The notes: generated by a model not told the origin, from the sequence alone. DNA of 56,259 bases from Nitrospirales bacterium (GCA_021604105.1 BQIW01000019.1:1-56259), one strand, 5' to 3'. Positions 27,891 to 37,367 are shown, counted from the first letter of the stretch. Translations and numbers: made by a program.

Positions 27891-28640
27891 GTGGCTGCTC
27901 TTGGATTTGAAAACATTCAGGAATCGTTGGAATATGAATTTAAACAGCAAGCCCTGCTATGTGAGGCGCTTACCCACCGTTCATTTTCTCAAACTCAACC
28001 CCATGCGGAGAGTCCCCACAATGAACGGCTAGAATTTTTAGGGGATGCGGTGTTGGGATTGGTTGTGAGCGAAAGTCTTGCGGCGATGTTTCCCCATTGT
28101 ACAGAGGGCGAACTTTCCAAGATTAAGGCGGGATTAATTAGCCGATCCACTCTTTCAAAAGCGGCGAGTCGTCTCCAGTTGGGGCAGTGGTTACGATTGG
28201 GGCGGGGGGAGGAAGCCACCAAGGGCCGGGAAAAAATATCGCTATTGGCCAATGCCCTTGAAGCCGTCATGGGTGCGGTATATCTTGATGGTGGGTTGGA
28301 TGCCGCGAGAGCCTTGATTCAAAAGGTTTTGACCACGGAATTTTCTTCATTAGGGAACCGTTCTGTATCATCGGTGGGGTGGGATGGGAAAAGCCGTTTG
28401 CAAGAATGGACGCATAAACAATTTGGAGCAAGTCCCCAGTATCGACTTGTTCGGGAATCCGGCCCGGATCATCAAAAGGTTTTTGCTGTCACGGTGGAAA
28501 TCCAAGGTAAAATAATGGGTCAGGGGGAAGGCCGGACGAAAAAAGAGGCTGAACAAGGTGCGGCAGCGCAAGCGCTAGCACAGTCTGGGCTTGATCTTTC
28601 AGGGGATCCAAGTCATCCAATTAAGAAATCAACAGATTAG
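27891..28640 (+). CDS. rnc: Ribonuclease III
   Basis: A 249-residue double-stranded RNA endonuclease. The catalytic signature ERLEFLGDAVLGLVVSESL and the second acidic site (LANALEAVMGAVYLDGG) are present in the nuclease domain (about 1-160). A double-stranded RNA-binding domain follows (KSRLQEWTHKQFG, then GEGRTKKEAEQGAAAQAL). The start is GTG at 27891 after a weak AGTAGG. It processes rRNA precursors and structured RNAs; the link to the fab cluster is common in bacteria. Confidence 0.94.
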   Translation: MAALGFENIQESLEYEFKQQALLCEALTHRSFSQTQPHAESPHNERLEFLGDAVLGLVVSESLAAMFPHCTEGELSKIKAGLISRSTLSKAASRLQLGQWLRLGRGEEATKGREKISLLANALEAVMGAVYLDGGLDAARALIQKVLTTEFSSLGNRSVSSVGWDGKSRLQEWTHKQFGASPQYRLVRESGPDHQKVFAVTVEIQGKIMGQGEGRTKKEAEQGAAAQALAQSGLDLSGDPSHPIKKSTD

Positions 28641-28656
28641 CCATGGAGGAGGAATT

Positions 28657-29283
28657 ATGAGGGTTGTGTCGCAGCCACGAACTTTATCCAGTGTTCTACG
28701 TCAGCTCATGATGGTGATTGGACTGTACACCATTGTCACTGCCGGTGGTTCTCTCGTCCCAACAGGGACGGCTGCGGAAGAACCATCGAAGGCTGAGACC
28801 AAGGCACCTCATGTTCTGATTAAAACAAAATTTGGAGAAATGGAAGCCGTGTTATTTCCGGACTTAGCACCGAAGCATGTTGAAAGTTTTCTCAAATTAA
28901 CCAAGTCAGGGTTTTATAACGGAACCATTTTTCATCGGATCATTCCTGGATTTATGATTCAAGGGGGAGACCCGTTGACCAAAGATCCAGCCAATCGAAG
29001 CCGATACGGAACTGGGGGGCCAGGCTATACGGTTCCAGCAGAATTTAATCGGATTATTCACGAAAAAGGCATTCTTTCCGCAGCGCGTACGGCAGATCCG
29101 AATAGCGCGGGATCGCAGTTTTTCATCATGGCGGATAAGGCTCCCCATTTGGATGGCCAGTACACAGTGTTTGGTGAAGTCGTGAAAGGCCTTGATGTCA
29201 TCGACACGATCGTGAGCCAGCCTCGCGATTTGAAGGATAATCCTTTAGAGCGAATTGAAATGACGATAGATCTGATTGAGTAA
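28657..29283 (+). CDS. Periplasmic peptidyl-prolyl cis-trans isomerase (cyclophilin type)
   Basis: A 208-residue cyclophilin. A signal peptide covers about residues 1-42, with a hydrophobic stretch LMMVIGLYTIVTAGG and a likely cleavage after TAAE, so it should work in the periplasm. The catalytic core has FHRIIPGFMIQGGD with the key arginine, then AGSQFFIM and the histidine in APHLDGQYTVFGEV. The ATG at 28657 follows GGAGGAGGAA. It starts 16 bases after rnc. Confidence 0.9.
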   Translation: MRVVSQPRTLSSVLRQLMMVIGLYTIVTAGGSLVPTGTAAEEPSKAETKAPHVLIKTKFGEMEAVLFPDLAPKHVESFLKLTKSGFYNGTIFHRIIPGFMIQGGDPLTKDPANRSRYGTGGPGYTVPAEFNRIIHEKGILSAARTADPNSAGSQFFIMADKAPHLDGQYTVFGEVVKGLDVIDTIVSQPRDLKDNPLERIEMTIDLIE

Positions 29284-29284
29284 C

Positions 29285-29995
29285 TCAGGAGGATTGACCG
29301 GGAATATTGATGGAAGGTGCGGGTCGGTTGACCGGTTCCGCCGAAGGGTGGTCAGGAGCATAATCAAATCCACTGGGAATAATGATGCGCCCTCCCGCCC
29401 CGGTTTGGCGAGCGAGTTGTTCTGCCACATCGGGATGGCGTTCTCGGATATAGCCAAGTAATCCGTGTAAAAATCGATGGGAACGAAGCCCTGGTCCGGA
29501 AAAATTTTGAATGAAGGTATGGGCTTGGTCCAACACGTCGGTAACCAAATGAGGTTCTAAGGGTTGGCGCTCGCCGAAAACCTTAAATTCCTTCCGTAAT
29601 TCTTCACCGAAGGCTGGCAATCCGGCGTCTGGTATGTGGATCAGGCTGAAGCTTTGGCGAAGGCTTTGAATGCCTTCCAACACCTCGGCGTCTTGCGCAT
29701 CACGCCGATCTTGAAAAAAACGATAGGCCAGAGCTTCAAAGACATAAAATATTTCAGTTGCCCGTTCCCCACCGAGATCTAATAATTGTCGGTAGAACCC
29801 TCGCCGTTCGAGTTCAAACCGGTTCCCCACACGTTTCTGTTGATAGTCATCATTGCTCTCGAGAAAGACGCATGATGCCGGGCAACTGATATTCGTGATG
29901 CGGTTAGTGCCACAACAGTGGCTGCAAATCATGCCTCCAAGTGCGGGACAAGCCCGTTTCCCCTTACGTTGATGACAATAGAGGCATTTACTCAT
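29285..29995 (-). CDS. Cysteine-cluster (zinc-binding-like) protein of unknown function
   Basis: A 236-residue soluble protein. The first 42 residues hold nine cysteines (CLYC, ACPALGG, CSHCC, CPASC), which look like a treble-clef or zinc-ribbon pair. The rest is mainly helical and charged (FELERRGFYRQLLDLGGERA and a later LHGLLGYIRERHPDVAEQLA), and the tail is proline-rich. I do not recognise the family. It overlaps the stop of the upstream beta-propeller gene by four bases (ATGA). It is convergent with the cyclophilin gene, the two stops being one base apart. Confidence 0.75.
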   Translation of the reverse strand: MSKCLYCHQRKGKRACPALGGMICSHCCGTNRITNISCPASCVFLESNDDYQQKRVGNRFELERRGFYRQLLDLGGERATEIFYVFEALAYRFFQDRRDAQDAEVLEGIQSLRQSFSLIHIPDAGLPAFGEELRKEFKVFGERQPLEPHLVTDVLDQAHTFIQNFSGPGLRSHRFLHGLLGYIRERHPDVAEQLARQTGAGGRIIIPSGFDYAPDHPSAEPVNRPAPSINIPGQSS

Positions 29996-30966
29996 TCGCC
30001 GGAATCTTTCTTGAGCCAGCCCATACCATAATCAGACCAGGATCGGGGTTTTTTGTTAGGATTATCGTTAGAAGGACGCTCGAGGCCATTAATCTCTGCA
30101 CCATTCACATACAGGTAGGGGACCATGATGACATGATTGACACGGTCAATCCCGATTCCCGAAGGGGACAACAGAAACTCCGCAATCACCTCTTTTTTGT
30201 GATTGGCCAAAATTCTCCAGACTTTCCCTGCCGTCAAATCAGACACATACATGGTGCCATATTTGTCGAAATCAATCCCGTCTAAATTATGGAAACTACC
30301 GGTAAATAAGGTGTTGGCGAACAATTCCTGAATAGCCCCGGTTTCATCAATCTCAAAAATCTTCCCATCCTCCCATCCGACACCGACCACATGCCCATTC
30401 CTGGGATGAATAGAAAGTCCACGCGGGTGCGATAAGCTTTCATGCTGGGCAAAGACCGTCACGGTGTGATCGTGGGCGGGGTCAGCAATATAATATATGG
30501 TATTGGAATCTGCATCAGAGACATAGAGCCCCCCTTGTGGATCCGCTGCCAACCCGGCAAGGGATTGACTGTGAAATTGTGTGAAGGGAATGGTATGCAG
30601 GGATTGTCCGGTTTTTTTGTCAAATCCCCGAACCACATCAATATCGGCCACATAAAGGGTTGAGCCCACAAGAGCCATCTCTTTTGGTGAATTCAAGGTG
30701 ACCGACTTTTGCCCACCTTGAATAAAGTGGAGGTCAATCATCTTACCCTCAGTCGTCACTTTACTGATAAAGCCTTTGTTTTCGCGTGTTCCAGGGTCTC
30801 CGTTGGCATTAGCGATGAAATAGACCTGCCCGCTATCGGCAATCATGCTTTGCGGGAACGCTAAATTTGTCACCTCTTCGGCGAAGATGGCAGTCCAACA
30901 ACTCAGCACAAGCAAACTGGTGAGGATCGCATTCCTGAAAGAGACAGCAAGACAATATGGCTTCAT
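29992..30966 (-). CDS. Secreted NHL/SMP-30-like beta-propeller protein
   Basis: A 324-residue protein with a signal peptide (about 1-29, ILTSLLVLSCWTAIFA). It carries repeating blade-like motifs: LAGLAADPQGGLYVSDADSN, LSHPRGLSIHPRNGHVVGVG, LDGIDFDKYGTMYVSDLTAGKV and LLSPSGIGIDRVNHVIMVPY, as in NHL or SMP-30-type propellers. The periplasmic role is unknown; such propellers bind ligands or act as lactonases. The ATG at 30966 is chosen because it gives a normal signal peptide, although no good Shine-Dalgarno lies upstream and a longer start at 31047 cannot be ruled out. Confidence 0.7.
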   Translation of the reverse strand: MKPYCLAVSFRNAILTSLLVLSCWTAIFAEEVTNLAFPQSMIADSGQVYFIANANGDPGTRENKGFISKVTTEGKMIDLHFIQGGQKSVTLNSPKEMALVGSTLYVADIDVVRGFDKKTGQSLHTIPFTQFHSQSLAGLAADPQGGLYVSDADSNTIYYIADPAHDHTVTVFAQHESLSHPRGLSIHPRNGHVVGVGWEDGKIFEIDETGAIQELFANTLFTGSFHNLDGIDFDKYGTMYVSDLTAGKVWRILANHKKEVIAEFLLSPSGIGIDRVNHVIMVPYLYVNGAEINGLERPSNDNPNKKPRSWSDYGMGWLKKDSGE

Positions 30967-31133
30967 GGAGATTACGAAACTTTCGTTGAGACGGTGATGA
31001 CGATCCAATTGACAAGGGGATGCGTGGAGGAAAAGCCGAAGTGGCATGTTAAGTGAGGGTTTTGTAGGGTGTCAAGGAAGGATAAGGCCGGCATTTCGTT
31101 GACGAAGATTTTCCCTGCCTGATAGGGTAAATT

Positions 31134-31149
31134 ACCGCTTATAAGCGGT
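31134..31149. promoter_or_regulatory. Perfect 16-base palindrome upstream of folD
   Basis: ACCGCTTATAAGCGGT is its own reverse complement. It lies between the divergent propeller gene and folD, 28 bases before the folD start. A regulator-binding operator is the simplest reading; as a hairpin it would have only a six-base stem and a TATA loop, and it is not followed by a T-run. Confidence 0.4.
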
Positions 31150-31177
31150 TTGATCATTTTCAAGTGAAGGAGTCAAC

Positions 31178-32035
31178 GTGTCCGCACAGATTATTGATGG
31201 CAAAGCATTAGCCCAGGCGATTCGAGGGCGCCTTGCAGAAGAAGTTCGCCTCCTCGAAAAAGACACTGGAGTCAAGCCCGGATTAGCTGCAGTATTGGTC
31301 GGTGACGATCCGGCATCGGCCGTCTATGTGCGGAACAAGAAAATAGCTTGTGAAAAAGCCGGACTCTATCCTCAGGAACATCTTTTGCCAGCATCGACTG
31401 ACCAAGAAACATTATTGAAGCTGATCCATCAGCTCAATGCCGACCCTCTTATCCACGGCATTCTGGTCCAGCTTCCCCTGCCTCCCGGCATGGACAGCCA
31501 AGCGATCTTGCAAGCCGTCTCTCCCGAGAAGGATGTCGATGGATTTCATCCCGTCAACGTCGGAGGGTTGGTGACAGGCGATCCGAGGTTTATCCCCTGT
31601 ACACCTAAAGGGGTCATTCAAATGATCGATTCGACCGGACAAGAGATTATCGGGAAACGAGCCGTAGTCATTGGTCGTAGTAATATTGTGGGAAAGCCTG
31701 TGGCCATGTTGCTTTTGCACCGGCATGCCACGGTCACCATCTGTCATTCACGCACCAAAGATCTTCCTGCCGTAGTTCGTGAAGCCGACATCGTGGTTGC
31801 GGCAATCGGGAAACCTCTCTTCGTCACCCCAGAGATGGTGAAACCGGGGGCGATCGTGATTGATGTGGGGATTAATCGATTAGCCGATGGGAAATTAGTC
31901 GGGGATGTGGATTTTGACCGGGTTAAAGAACGAGCGGGATGGCTCACACCTGTTCCCGGCGGTGTTGGCCCAATGACCATCGCCATGCTGCTTCAGAATA
32001 CGGTGGAATCAGCCAGACGGAACGTCGGCACATAA
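31178..32035 (+). CDS. folD: Bifunctional methylene-THF dehydrogenase/cyclohydrolase
   Basis: A 285-residue folate enzyme that interconverts 5,10-methylene- and 10-formyl-THF. The catalytic lysine is in [13 protein letters not shown], with [39 protein letters not shown] and the C-terminal [15 protein letters not shown]. The start is GTG at 31178 with GAAGGAG seven bases upstream. Methylene-THF is also the substrate of panB, the next gene, so the pair makes metabolic sense. Confidence 0.96.
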   Translation: MSAQIIDGKALAQAIRGRLAEEVRLLEKDTGVKPGLAAVLVGDDPASAVYVRNKKIACEKAGLYPQEHLLPASTDQETLLKLIHQLNADPLIHGILVQLPLPPGMDSQAILQAVSPEKDVDGFHPVNVGGLVTGDPRFIPCTPKGVIQMIDSTGQEIIGKRAVVIGRSNIVGKPVAMLLLHRHATVTICHSRTKDLPAVVREADIVVAAIGKPLFVTPEMVKPGAIVIDVGINRLADGKLVGDVDFDRVKERAGWLTPVPGGVGPMTIAMLLQNTVESARRNVGT

Positions 32036-32054
32036 CCCTCAGGGTACACAAAAG

Positions 32055-32852
32055 TTGGCGCACATGACGATTCCTGAATTTATGCAACATAAAAAACAGG
32101 GCAAAAAGTTAACGGTCGTGACCGCCTACGATGCGCTGTTCACGCGGATTGTGGAGCAGGCCGGGCTGGACATCATTCTGGTGGGCGATTCTCTTGGGAT
32201 GGTCGTTCAAGGCAAGCCTAACACCTTATCAGTGACTATGGAAGACATGCTCTATCACACGCGGTTGGTGGCTCGGGCCGCCAAACGGGCCATGGTAATT
32301 GGAGATATGCCGTTTATGTCCTACCAGGCCAGCGTGGAAGATGCGGTGCGGAATGCGGGGCGTTTTCTGCAAGTGGGAGCCGCTGCCGTGAAACTTGAAG
32401 GGGGAATATCAGTGATTGATCGGGTGGAGGCCATGACGCGTTTTGGCATTCCCATCATGGGTCACGTGGGTATGACACCACAGTCAGTGAATCAATCGGG
32501 CGGGTATTCGGTTAAGGGGAAGGCGCAGGAGGAAGCGGAAACTATTGTGAGTGATGCCAAGGCATTGGAAGCCGCCGGGGCATTTGCCGTGGTCCTGGAA
32601 TGCATGCCGACCGAACTGGCACAACGCATCACTGAAGCCCTTTCAATACCGACTATTGGGATTGGCGCCGGGCAGGGGTGTGACGGGCAAGTGTTGGTGC
32701 TTTATGACCTGTTAGGACTCTTCGATGACTTTGTTCCGAAATTTGTCAAACCCTATGCACATCTGAAGGCAGATGCCTTGCAGGCGCTTCGGCGGTATAA
32801 AGAAGAAGTTGAATGCGGAAAATTTCCTACCGACGCTGAAAGTTATCATTAG
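32055..32852 (+). CDS. panB: 3-methyl-2-oxobutanoate hydroxymethyltransferase
   Basis: A 265-residue enzyme that makes ketopantoate for coenzyme A synthesis. Motifs present: VTAYDALFTRIVEQAGLD, VGDSLGMVVQG (metal ligand aspartate), AVKLEGG, the GHVGMTPQSVN segment and TIGIGAGQGCDGQVLVLYD. The start may be TTG at 32055 (ten bases after AGGG) or ATG at 32064. The last 23 codons also appear in a diverged copy at 37496-37564, so the end of this gene marks one edge of a foreign-looking segment. Confidence 0.94.
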   Translation: MAHMTIPEFMQHKKQGKKLTVVTAYDALFTRIVEQAGLDIILVGDSLGMVVQGKPNTLSVTMEDMLYHTRLVARAAKRAMVIGDMPFMSYQASVEDAVRNAGRFLQVGAAAVKLEGGISVIDRVEAMTRFGIPIMGHVGMTPQSVNQSGGYSVKGKAQEEAETIVSDAKALEAAGAFAVVLECMPTELAQRITEALSIPTIGIGAGQGCDGQVLVLYDLLGLFDDFVPKFVKPYAHLKADALQALRRYKEEVECGKFPTDAESYH

Positions 32853-33594
32853 GGAAAAATTTTCACACTGTACTCCTCAGTTTTTTAACCGCGAACTTTT
32901 TCGTAAATTCCCTATCTTAAAATTTCCCAATCGACCCCTCTCCATAAGCCTGGCAAGAAATCCCGCCGTTTCATTTGGGCATCATTGCCCGCATCAATCT
33001 TGTCTTTCGTAACTCATTCATCCCCGATCTCCCCAATAAGAATTTCCGGGTTCATCAAAACCAAGAGGCATTTTCAACAGTCCACTAAAATAAGCCCAAT
33101 AAGTTGACTTATTGATTCTAATAACCAAAAATCCCCTGAGGCAAATTCCGGTATGGCGAGACGAGATTGGGCACCTTTGCGAACAATATCGCTCTGACTG
33201 ATGTGGGTGATACACAATGGGATCTAGAGCTGCAATGTGGGGCCAGATGATCAAATAATTATCGCGGGCTTTCTGTAGAAATCCAATAGATGGTATGCGC
33301 ACTGCCGGGTAGGACGCACTTGGTCGCTGCTCGCGCCCGTCTAACAATCGGTTACAGACAGATTGGTACTTGCGAGCATGCGCGGCTAGCCTTCCGCGCA
33401 TGCTCGCGCCAACGGCTGAACCGGAACCTTAACCGGTGTGAGAAATCTATTGGAAGGTATTGTTATACCTGGATTGTCTGGTTGTCACGTTGGCACTTGG
33501 TGATCGATCAAAGAATACCAAGGCCATGCATCCACTATGAGCATAGAAAATCCCGTCATACTCACCAATCTCTTGCTTATGATAAGGAATCGAA
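32853..33594. other. Non-coding left part of the segment between panB and the toxin-like gene
   Basis: About 740 bases with no convincing gene. It contains the hairpin at 33372-33407 and short inverted repeats near 33276 and 33447. A ribosome binding site AAGGA lies at the right end before the ATG at 33595. Confidence 0.5.
33372..33407. repeat. Perfect 14-base inverted repeat (hairpin)
   Basis: GCGAGCATGCGCGG (33372-33385) and its exact reverse complement (33394-33407) flank an eight-base loop. The stem is GC-rich and would be very stable. No T-run follows on either strand, so it is not a standard terminator. It sits inside a roughly 190-base block flanked by ten-base inverted copies of ATCTATTGGA (about 33276 and 33447). 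Confidence 0.75.
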
Positions 33595-36500
33595 ATGGAT
33601 ACCAACGAGATTGTTGATCTCTCCAGTGTGAGTTCTCAGCAGACGTTCCTGGAGTCTTATCCGGAAAAGCCCTCGGCAACCAGCACGCTATACATCAACA
33701 AATTTACCACCACGAATTCAGACAAGTCTCAAAACCATACAGTGGTCGGTGTGCATCTCGTGTTGGCAAAGGGTAATCCGAATGGACTGTGGGAGACCTT
33801 TCACGTCGACCGAAGAACCCAGAAGCTCGACCCTCAGGCCCCTCAGGTAGCCACGCGCTCTCTGCAATTCTGTTGCGACACCCTTGAAATACACGGGGAG
33901 CTGTCCGTGCCCGAGACCGACGTAGCGATCTTCGCGCGCCGTCTGGTGTGGGCCACGGCCGATGCAGCCATCAACACCTCGCCGCTTCCCTGGGCCGTCC
34001 CCAAGGCCCCGAATGCCGGAGGATCGGCTCCCGGGAAAAACGGCGCAGCAGGACGGAACGCGGGCACATTTCAGGTGTTTGGGTCGGAAGTAGAGCCTGC
34101 CGACGATTCGCGGCCCCGACTGGTGGCCCTGGGTGGAGATGGACAGAACCCCGGAGCAGGTATGGACGGGAAGAGGCGTACGCCCATGTCCAGCTATTCG
34201 AAAGTCCCCTTCAAGATCGTAGACTCCGGTATATCGACGAGCAAGGCCACAATCACCTTCAACCCTGTCGCCGTCTACATCGACTACGAGTGGTGGTGGG
34301 CAGCCAGCCGGGTTGCAAGTGGAAAGCACGGGGCAAACTCGTTTCCCGAGTCCGGAGACGACGCACTGGCCCCGGGCATTCCGGGAGACGGGGGGGGCGG
34401 CGGAAGCCTCACGACCAACCTCGCGGCTGTGGTGCCGAGTTTGAAGAACACCGGCGGACAAGCAGGAACTCAAGAGCGTGATTACCGGGGCAGTGCGCCT
34501 GGTATCCCCAGGTCCTGCGCCAAATACAAAGTGAAGCTGTGGCACAACCTGTTCGGCACCGACAACGCCAGCCACGAGGTGAAGATGACCGCCTCAAATA
34601 AGACCACAAAGGGAGCAGATGCCAAGGCCCAGGGCGCGCAAAAGGGAGCGGGAAGTACGCCCAAACCTCACGTCAACCCAGGACCCAATGCCTGGTTGCA
34701 TCCCCTCCTTCTTCAGAAGACCCTCGAATACGCACGTGACCTGTTCCTGGCAGGGGATCGTGTCGCAGTACAGGACCTCCTTTCTGGCTACGAAGTGGCT
34801 CTTGCGCTACCGCTGTCTAACAACAGCGTGTGGGAGGACGGCATGACGGCACAGTGGATGGCGGCTCAGAGCGAGGTCGTCGCAATGCTGCAGCGCCTGC
34901 GTGGGCATCTCGATTATTTCGGCAACGCCGCAGGGTATACCCCGCTCTTGTCTCTGCAGGGAACGATCAAGCTATACGCAGAGGAGACGCGGCGGGCACT
35001 TCGCACACTCCTGCTCGTCGGTTGGATCGATGCGAAGGAGCGTGATGTCAAGGACGCCGCCAAAGCCCTTGGAGAGGCCATCATCGTTCTTAACGAGGAT
35101 ACCCAGCAGGCTGTCGCTCAGGTGACCAGCTCAGAGACCAAGATCAGCGGGCTCACGAATCGCATCGATGCTCTCGAACAAGAACTGAACGGTTTGAGTA
35201 ACCAATTGGCGATTTTAAGGAACACACTCCTCACCCAGGCCCAAAATGATCTTGAGAGACAGGCGCAGATCAAATTCGCGATCAAGATTGCTGCTGCCGT
35301 GTGTCAGGTCATCCCGGTTGGACAACCGGTCCTGGGTACTGTCGGTTCCCTAGCCAGCGTGGCAACAGATTTGATAGGTGACGATGGTGCCGGCGCTCCG
35401 GACACGGTTTCGAAGATGGGTAATGTGCTCATGAAAGCGCGCGAGGCGGCCAGGAAGTCCAAGGAAGTCAGCAAGAAGGCCGACAAAGAAAAAGGGAGTA
35501 TACCGGCCAAGGATGCACAAACGGCCAAGGCCAGTGCCTCGGCGTGGGCTCAGGTTGGCGACGGGCTAGGGCCGGCCCTCTCCCAGGTTTCAGAGGGCCT
35601 GCAGGCCTTGCATGTGCCGCAGTCGGAAGTCGAGGCCGAACTGCAACGGCTGGAATCCGAAAGCGAGGAGTGGAATAAGCTCGTTAAGGATATCCGTGAT
35701 CTCAACGAGAGGAAGGCTGCGTTCGTCAATGATCTGGTGGACGCATTCCAATCGCTGGGTGAGGGCTACGCCAGGGTTTCATCCAATGCTGCGGCTGTCT
35801 TCACCATGCAGCAAGAGCGCGGTAAGAATCTCGGCAAACTGAATCCTGCGGCCACGGGATTCGTTCGGCAGATGGGACAGCGGTCCCGTCTCATGCTTCT
35901 ACGGTATTTGTATCTCATGGTGAAGGCCTACGAGACGACTGTGCTCAATTCCATCAATGTCGACTGGAAACTGGCTGAAGTGGCTGACAAAATCAACGAT
36001 TTTCTGAAACCGGAAGAAGGGTTCGATGCCGACTCGCTGGACAAACAGGCTACTATTCTCGAACCGCTCTACCGGAAGAACCTGGACACAGTGCGCAACC
36101 AGTTGCTGGAAGATTTCAGCTTCAACGAGAGCACAATAACCCTTCAGCTTGGCCTGAGTAACCAGCAGACTCCGGATGTTATGGCCACCCTGAATGATGC
36201 CGGAGAGGTGGTGGTCGACCCTGTCGTCTATGGCCTGGTACTGCCCGACCAACAGCTTGCCCGCCTGAGCCATGTCGTGCTTAAGAAACTCGAGTTCGAC
36301 CCGGCTGGACCGCAGCTGACCGAGACCCATAACGTCGTCGTCTCCATTCAGCCAGCCCATAAGGGGACTATACGAAAAGCGGAAGCGCTCTATTCCGTGT
36401 ACAGCGATCTGCCTCTTAAATGGAGCTGGACCTATCTAGCTTCCGGGGAAGTCCGTGCGAGTGAACCCAGCAAGGCTGCTGAGGACATGCTTAACCTGAT

Positions 36501-37230
36501 ACTTGGCAGCGGTGCGGAAAAGATCAAGCAAAAAGTTTCCCTACCGCCGGTCTGGTCGGATCTGACTATCAAGGTCCTGTATTCACCGGAGTTTCCGATG
36601 AAGCAGAGACCGCGCATCAGCAGGCTCTATTTCGAATTCAGCTGTGACGTCACCTCGGCACCGGATCATCAGCGTGTCGTGAATGTGCAGTCACTAGGCT
36701 CTACGGGTGGCGCCGTCATCCAGTGCTCACCCGACCTGTCCGAGCGCGGCGATGGCTTCAACCGCATGATTCGCATCTACTCAAAGGGTGCCAGTATTCG
36801 TTTGAGTGTTCCCTCTCATGTTGCAGGGTCCGCGTTTACCGCATGGGACCTCGTGGGGCGACAGATCAACCAGATTGGTGTCAAAGAGACGGAGGTCGAC
36901 ATCAAGCTCGACGACCATGTGCTCGCTCAGTGCCATTGGAGCCCTGGCCAAATGCAGGAACAGGCAATTGTGCTGTCACGAGTCATTGAACCTGCGATTA
37001 TGTTAGAGATTGCAGAGAGCCATGAAGATGAAAACATTCGTCGTGAGCTGAGGGGGGTTCTCTCGGCCGTACCCCAGGTTCGAGACCTTCTTATACAGGT
37101 CCAGCCGTCCGATGGGGCTTTAGTGATCGGAGTCCTATCCACCTTGAATGACGCCGAGTTGGTAGAAGAAGGCGAGTCTGGATGGCAACTCGTGAACTAC
37201 CGGGGCATTGTTGGTTGGGTAAAAGCCTAG
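33595..37230 (+). CDS. Large toxin-like multidomain protein with C-terminal SH3b-like domain
   Basis: A 1211-residue protein with no signal peptide or lipobox. N-terminal region (about 1-350): beta-rich with VAIFARRLVWATADAAINTS and glycine-rich stretches (about 136-192 and 259-268). Middle (about 490-760): long helices with coiled-coil pattern (about 503-545 and 677-720) around a hydrophobic glycine-containing segment (about 563-596, IKIAAAVCQVIPVG). This helix-hydrophobic-helix layout recalls alpha-helical pore-forming toxins such as Hbl, ClyA or Cry6, which is an inference. C-terminal 50 residues (TLNDAELVEEGESGWQLVNY, then GIVGWVKA) look like an SH3b domain that could bind a surface. Codon use looks more GC-rich than the neighbours, and the gene lies in a segment flanked by panB sequence, suggesting transfer. 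An AAGGA site precedes the ATG. Confidence 0.75.
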   Translation: MDTNEIVDLSSVSSQQTFLESYPEKPSATSTLYINKFTTTNSDKSQNHTVVGVHLVLAKGNPNGLWETFHVDRRTQKLDPQAPQVATRSLQFCCDTLEIHGELSVPETDVAIFARRLVWATADAAINTSPLPWAVPKAPNAGGSAPGKNGAAGRNAGTFQVFGSEVEPADDSRPRLVALGGDGQNPGAGMDGKRRTPMSSYSKVPFKIVDSGISTSKATITFNPVAVYIDYEWWWAASRVASGKHGANSFPESGDDALAPGIPGDGGGGGSLTTNLAAVVPSLKNTGGQAGTQERDYRGSAPGIPRSCAKYKVKLWHNLFGTDNASHEVKMTASNKTTKGADAKAQGAQKGAGSTPKPHVNPGPNAWLHPLLLQKTLEYARDLFLAGDRVAVQDLLSGYEVALALPLSNNSVWEDGMTAQWMAAQSEVVAMLQRLRGHLDYFGNAAGYTPLLSLQGTIKLYAEETRRALRTLLLVGWIDAKERDVKDAAKALGEAIIVLNEDTQQAVAQVTSSETKISGLTNRIDALEQELNGLSNQLAILRNTLLTQAQNDLERQAQIKFAIKIAAAVCQVIPVGQPVLGTVGSLASVATDLIGDDGAGAPDTVSKMGNVLMKAREAARKSKEVSKKADKEKGSIPAKDAQTAKASASAWAQVGDGLGPALSQVSEGLQALHVPQSEVEAELQRLESESEEWNKLVKDIRDLNERKAAFVNDLVDAFQSLGEGYARVSSNAAAVFTMQQERGKNLGKLNPAATGFVRQMGQRSRLMLLRYLYLMVKAYETTVLNSINVDWKLAEVADKINDFLKPEEGFDADSLDKQATILEPLYRKNLDTVRNQLLEDFSFNESTITLQLGLSNQQTPDVMATLNDAGEVVVDPVVYGLVLPDQQLARLSHVVLKKLEFDPAGPQLTETHNVVVSIQPAHKGTIRKAEALYSVYSDLPLKWSWTYLASGEVRASEPSKAAEDMLNLILGSGAEKIKQKVSLPPVWSDLTIKVLYSPEFPMKQRPRISRLYFEFSCDVTSAPDHQRVVNVQSLGSTGGAVIQCSPDLSERGDGFNRMIRIYSKGASIRLSVPSHVAGSAFTAWDLVGRQINQIGVKETEVDIKLDDHVLAQCHWSPGQMQEQAIVLSRVIEPAIMLEIAESHEDENIRRELRGVLSAVPQVRDLLIQVQPSDGALVIGVLSTLNDAELVEEGESGWQLVNYRGIVGWVKA

Positions 37231-37367
37231 GTTTGGTTTCAGGTGCCACCAGAGCGCGTATGACTGTGTGGCCTGATAGCGGCTATTTCGATACGCCTAA
37301 CCAAGGCATCCAGGCGACGGCTTGCCATCGCGTCTGAGTCCAGACGTCATCCAAAGAGGCGGGATAC

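Noticed and set aside
33340..33440. Integron attC-like site around the hairpin (GTCTAAC near 33340)
   Set aside because: The start resembles an attC right half, but no matching GTTAGAC-type end follows and no integron integrase or cassette array is present.
33718..34575. Long open frame antisense to the toxin-like gene (285 residues)
   Set aside because: It mirrors the GC-rich codons of the sense gene, has proline/arginine/glycine-rich nonsense-like composition and no start signal. The sense frame has clear domain patterns.
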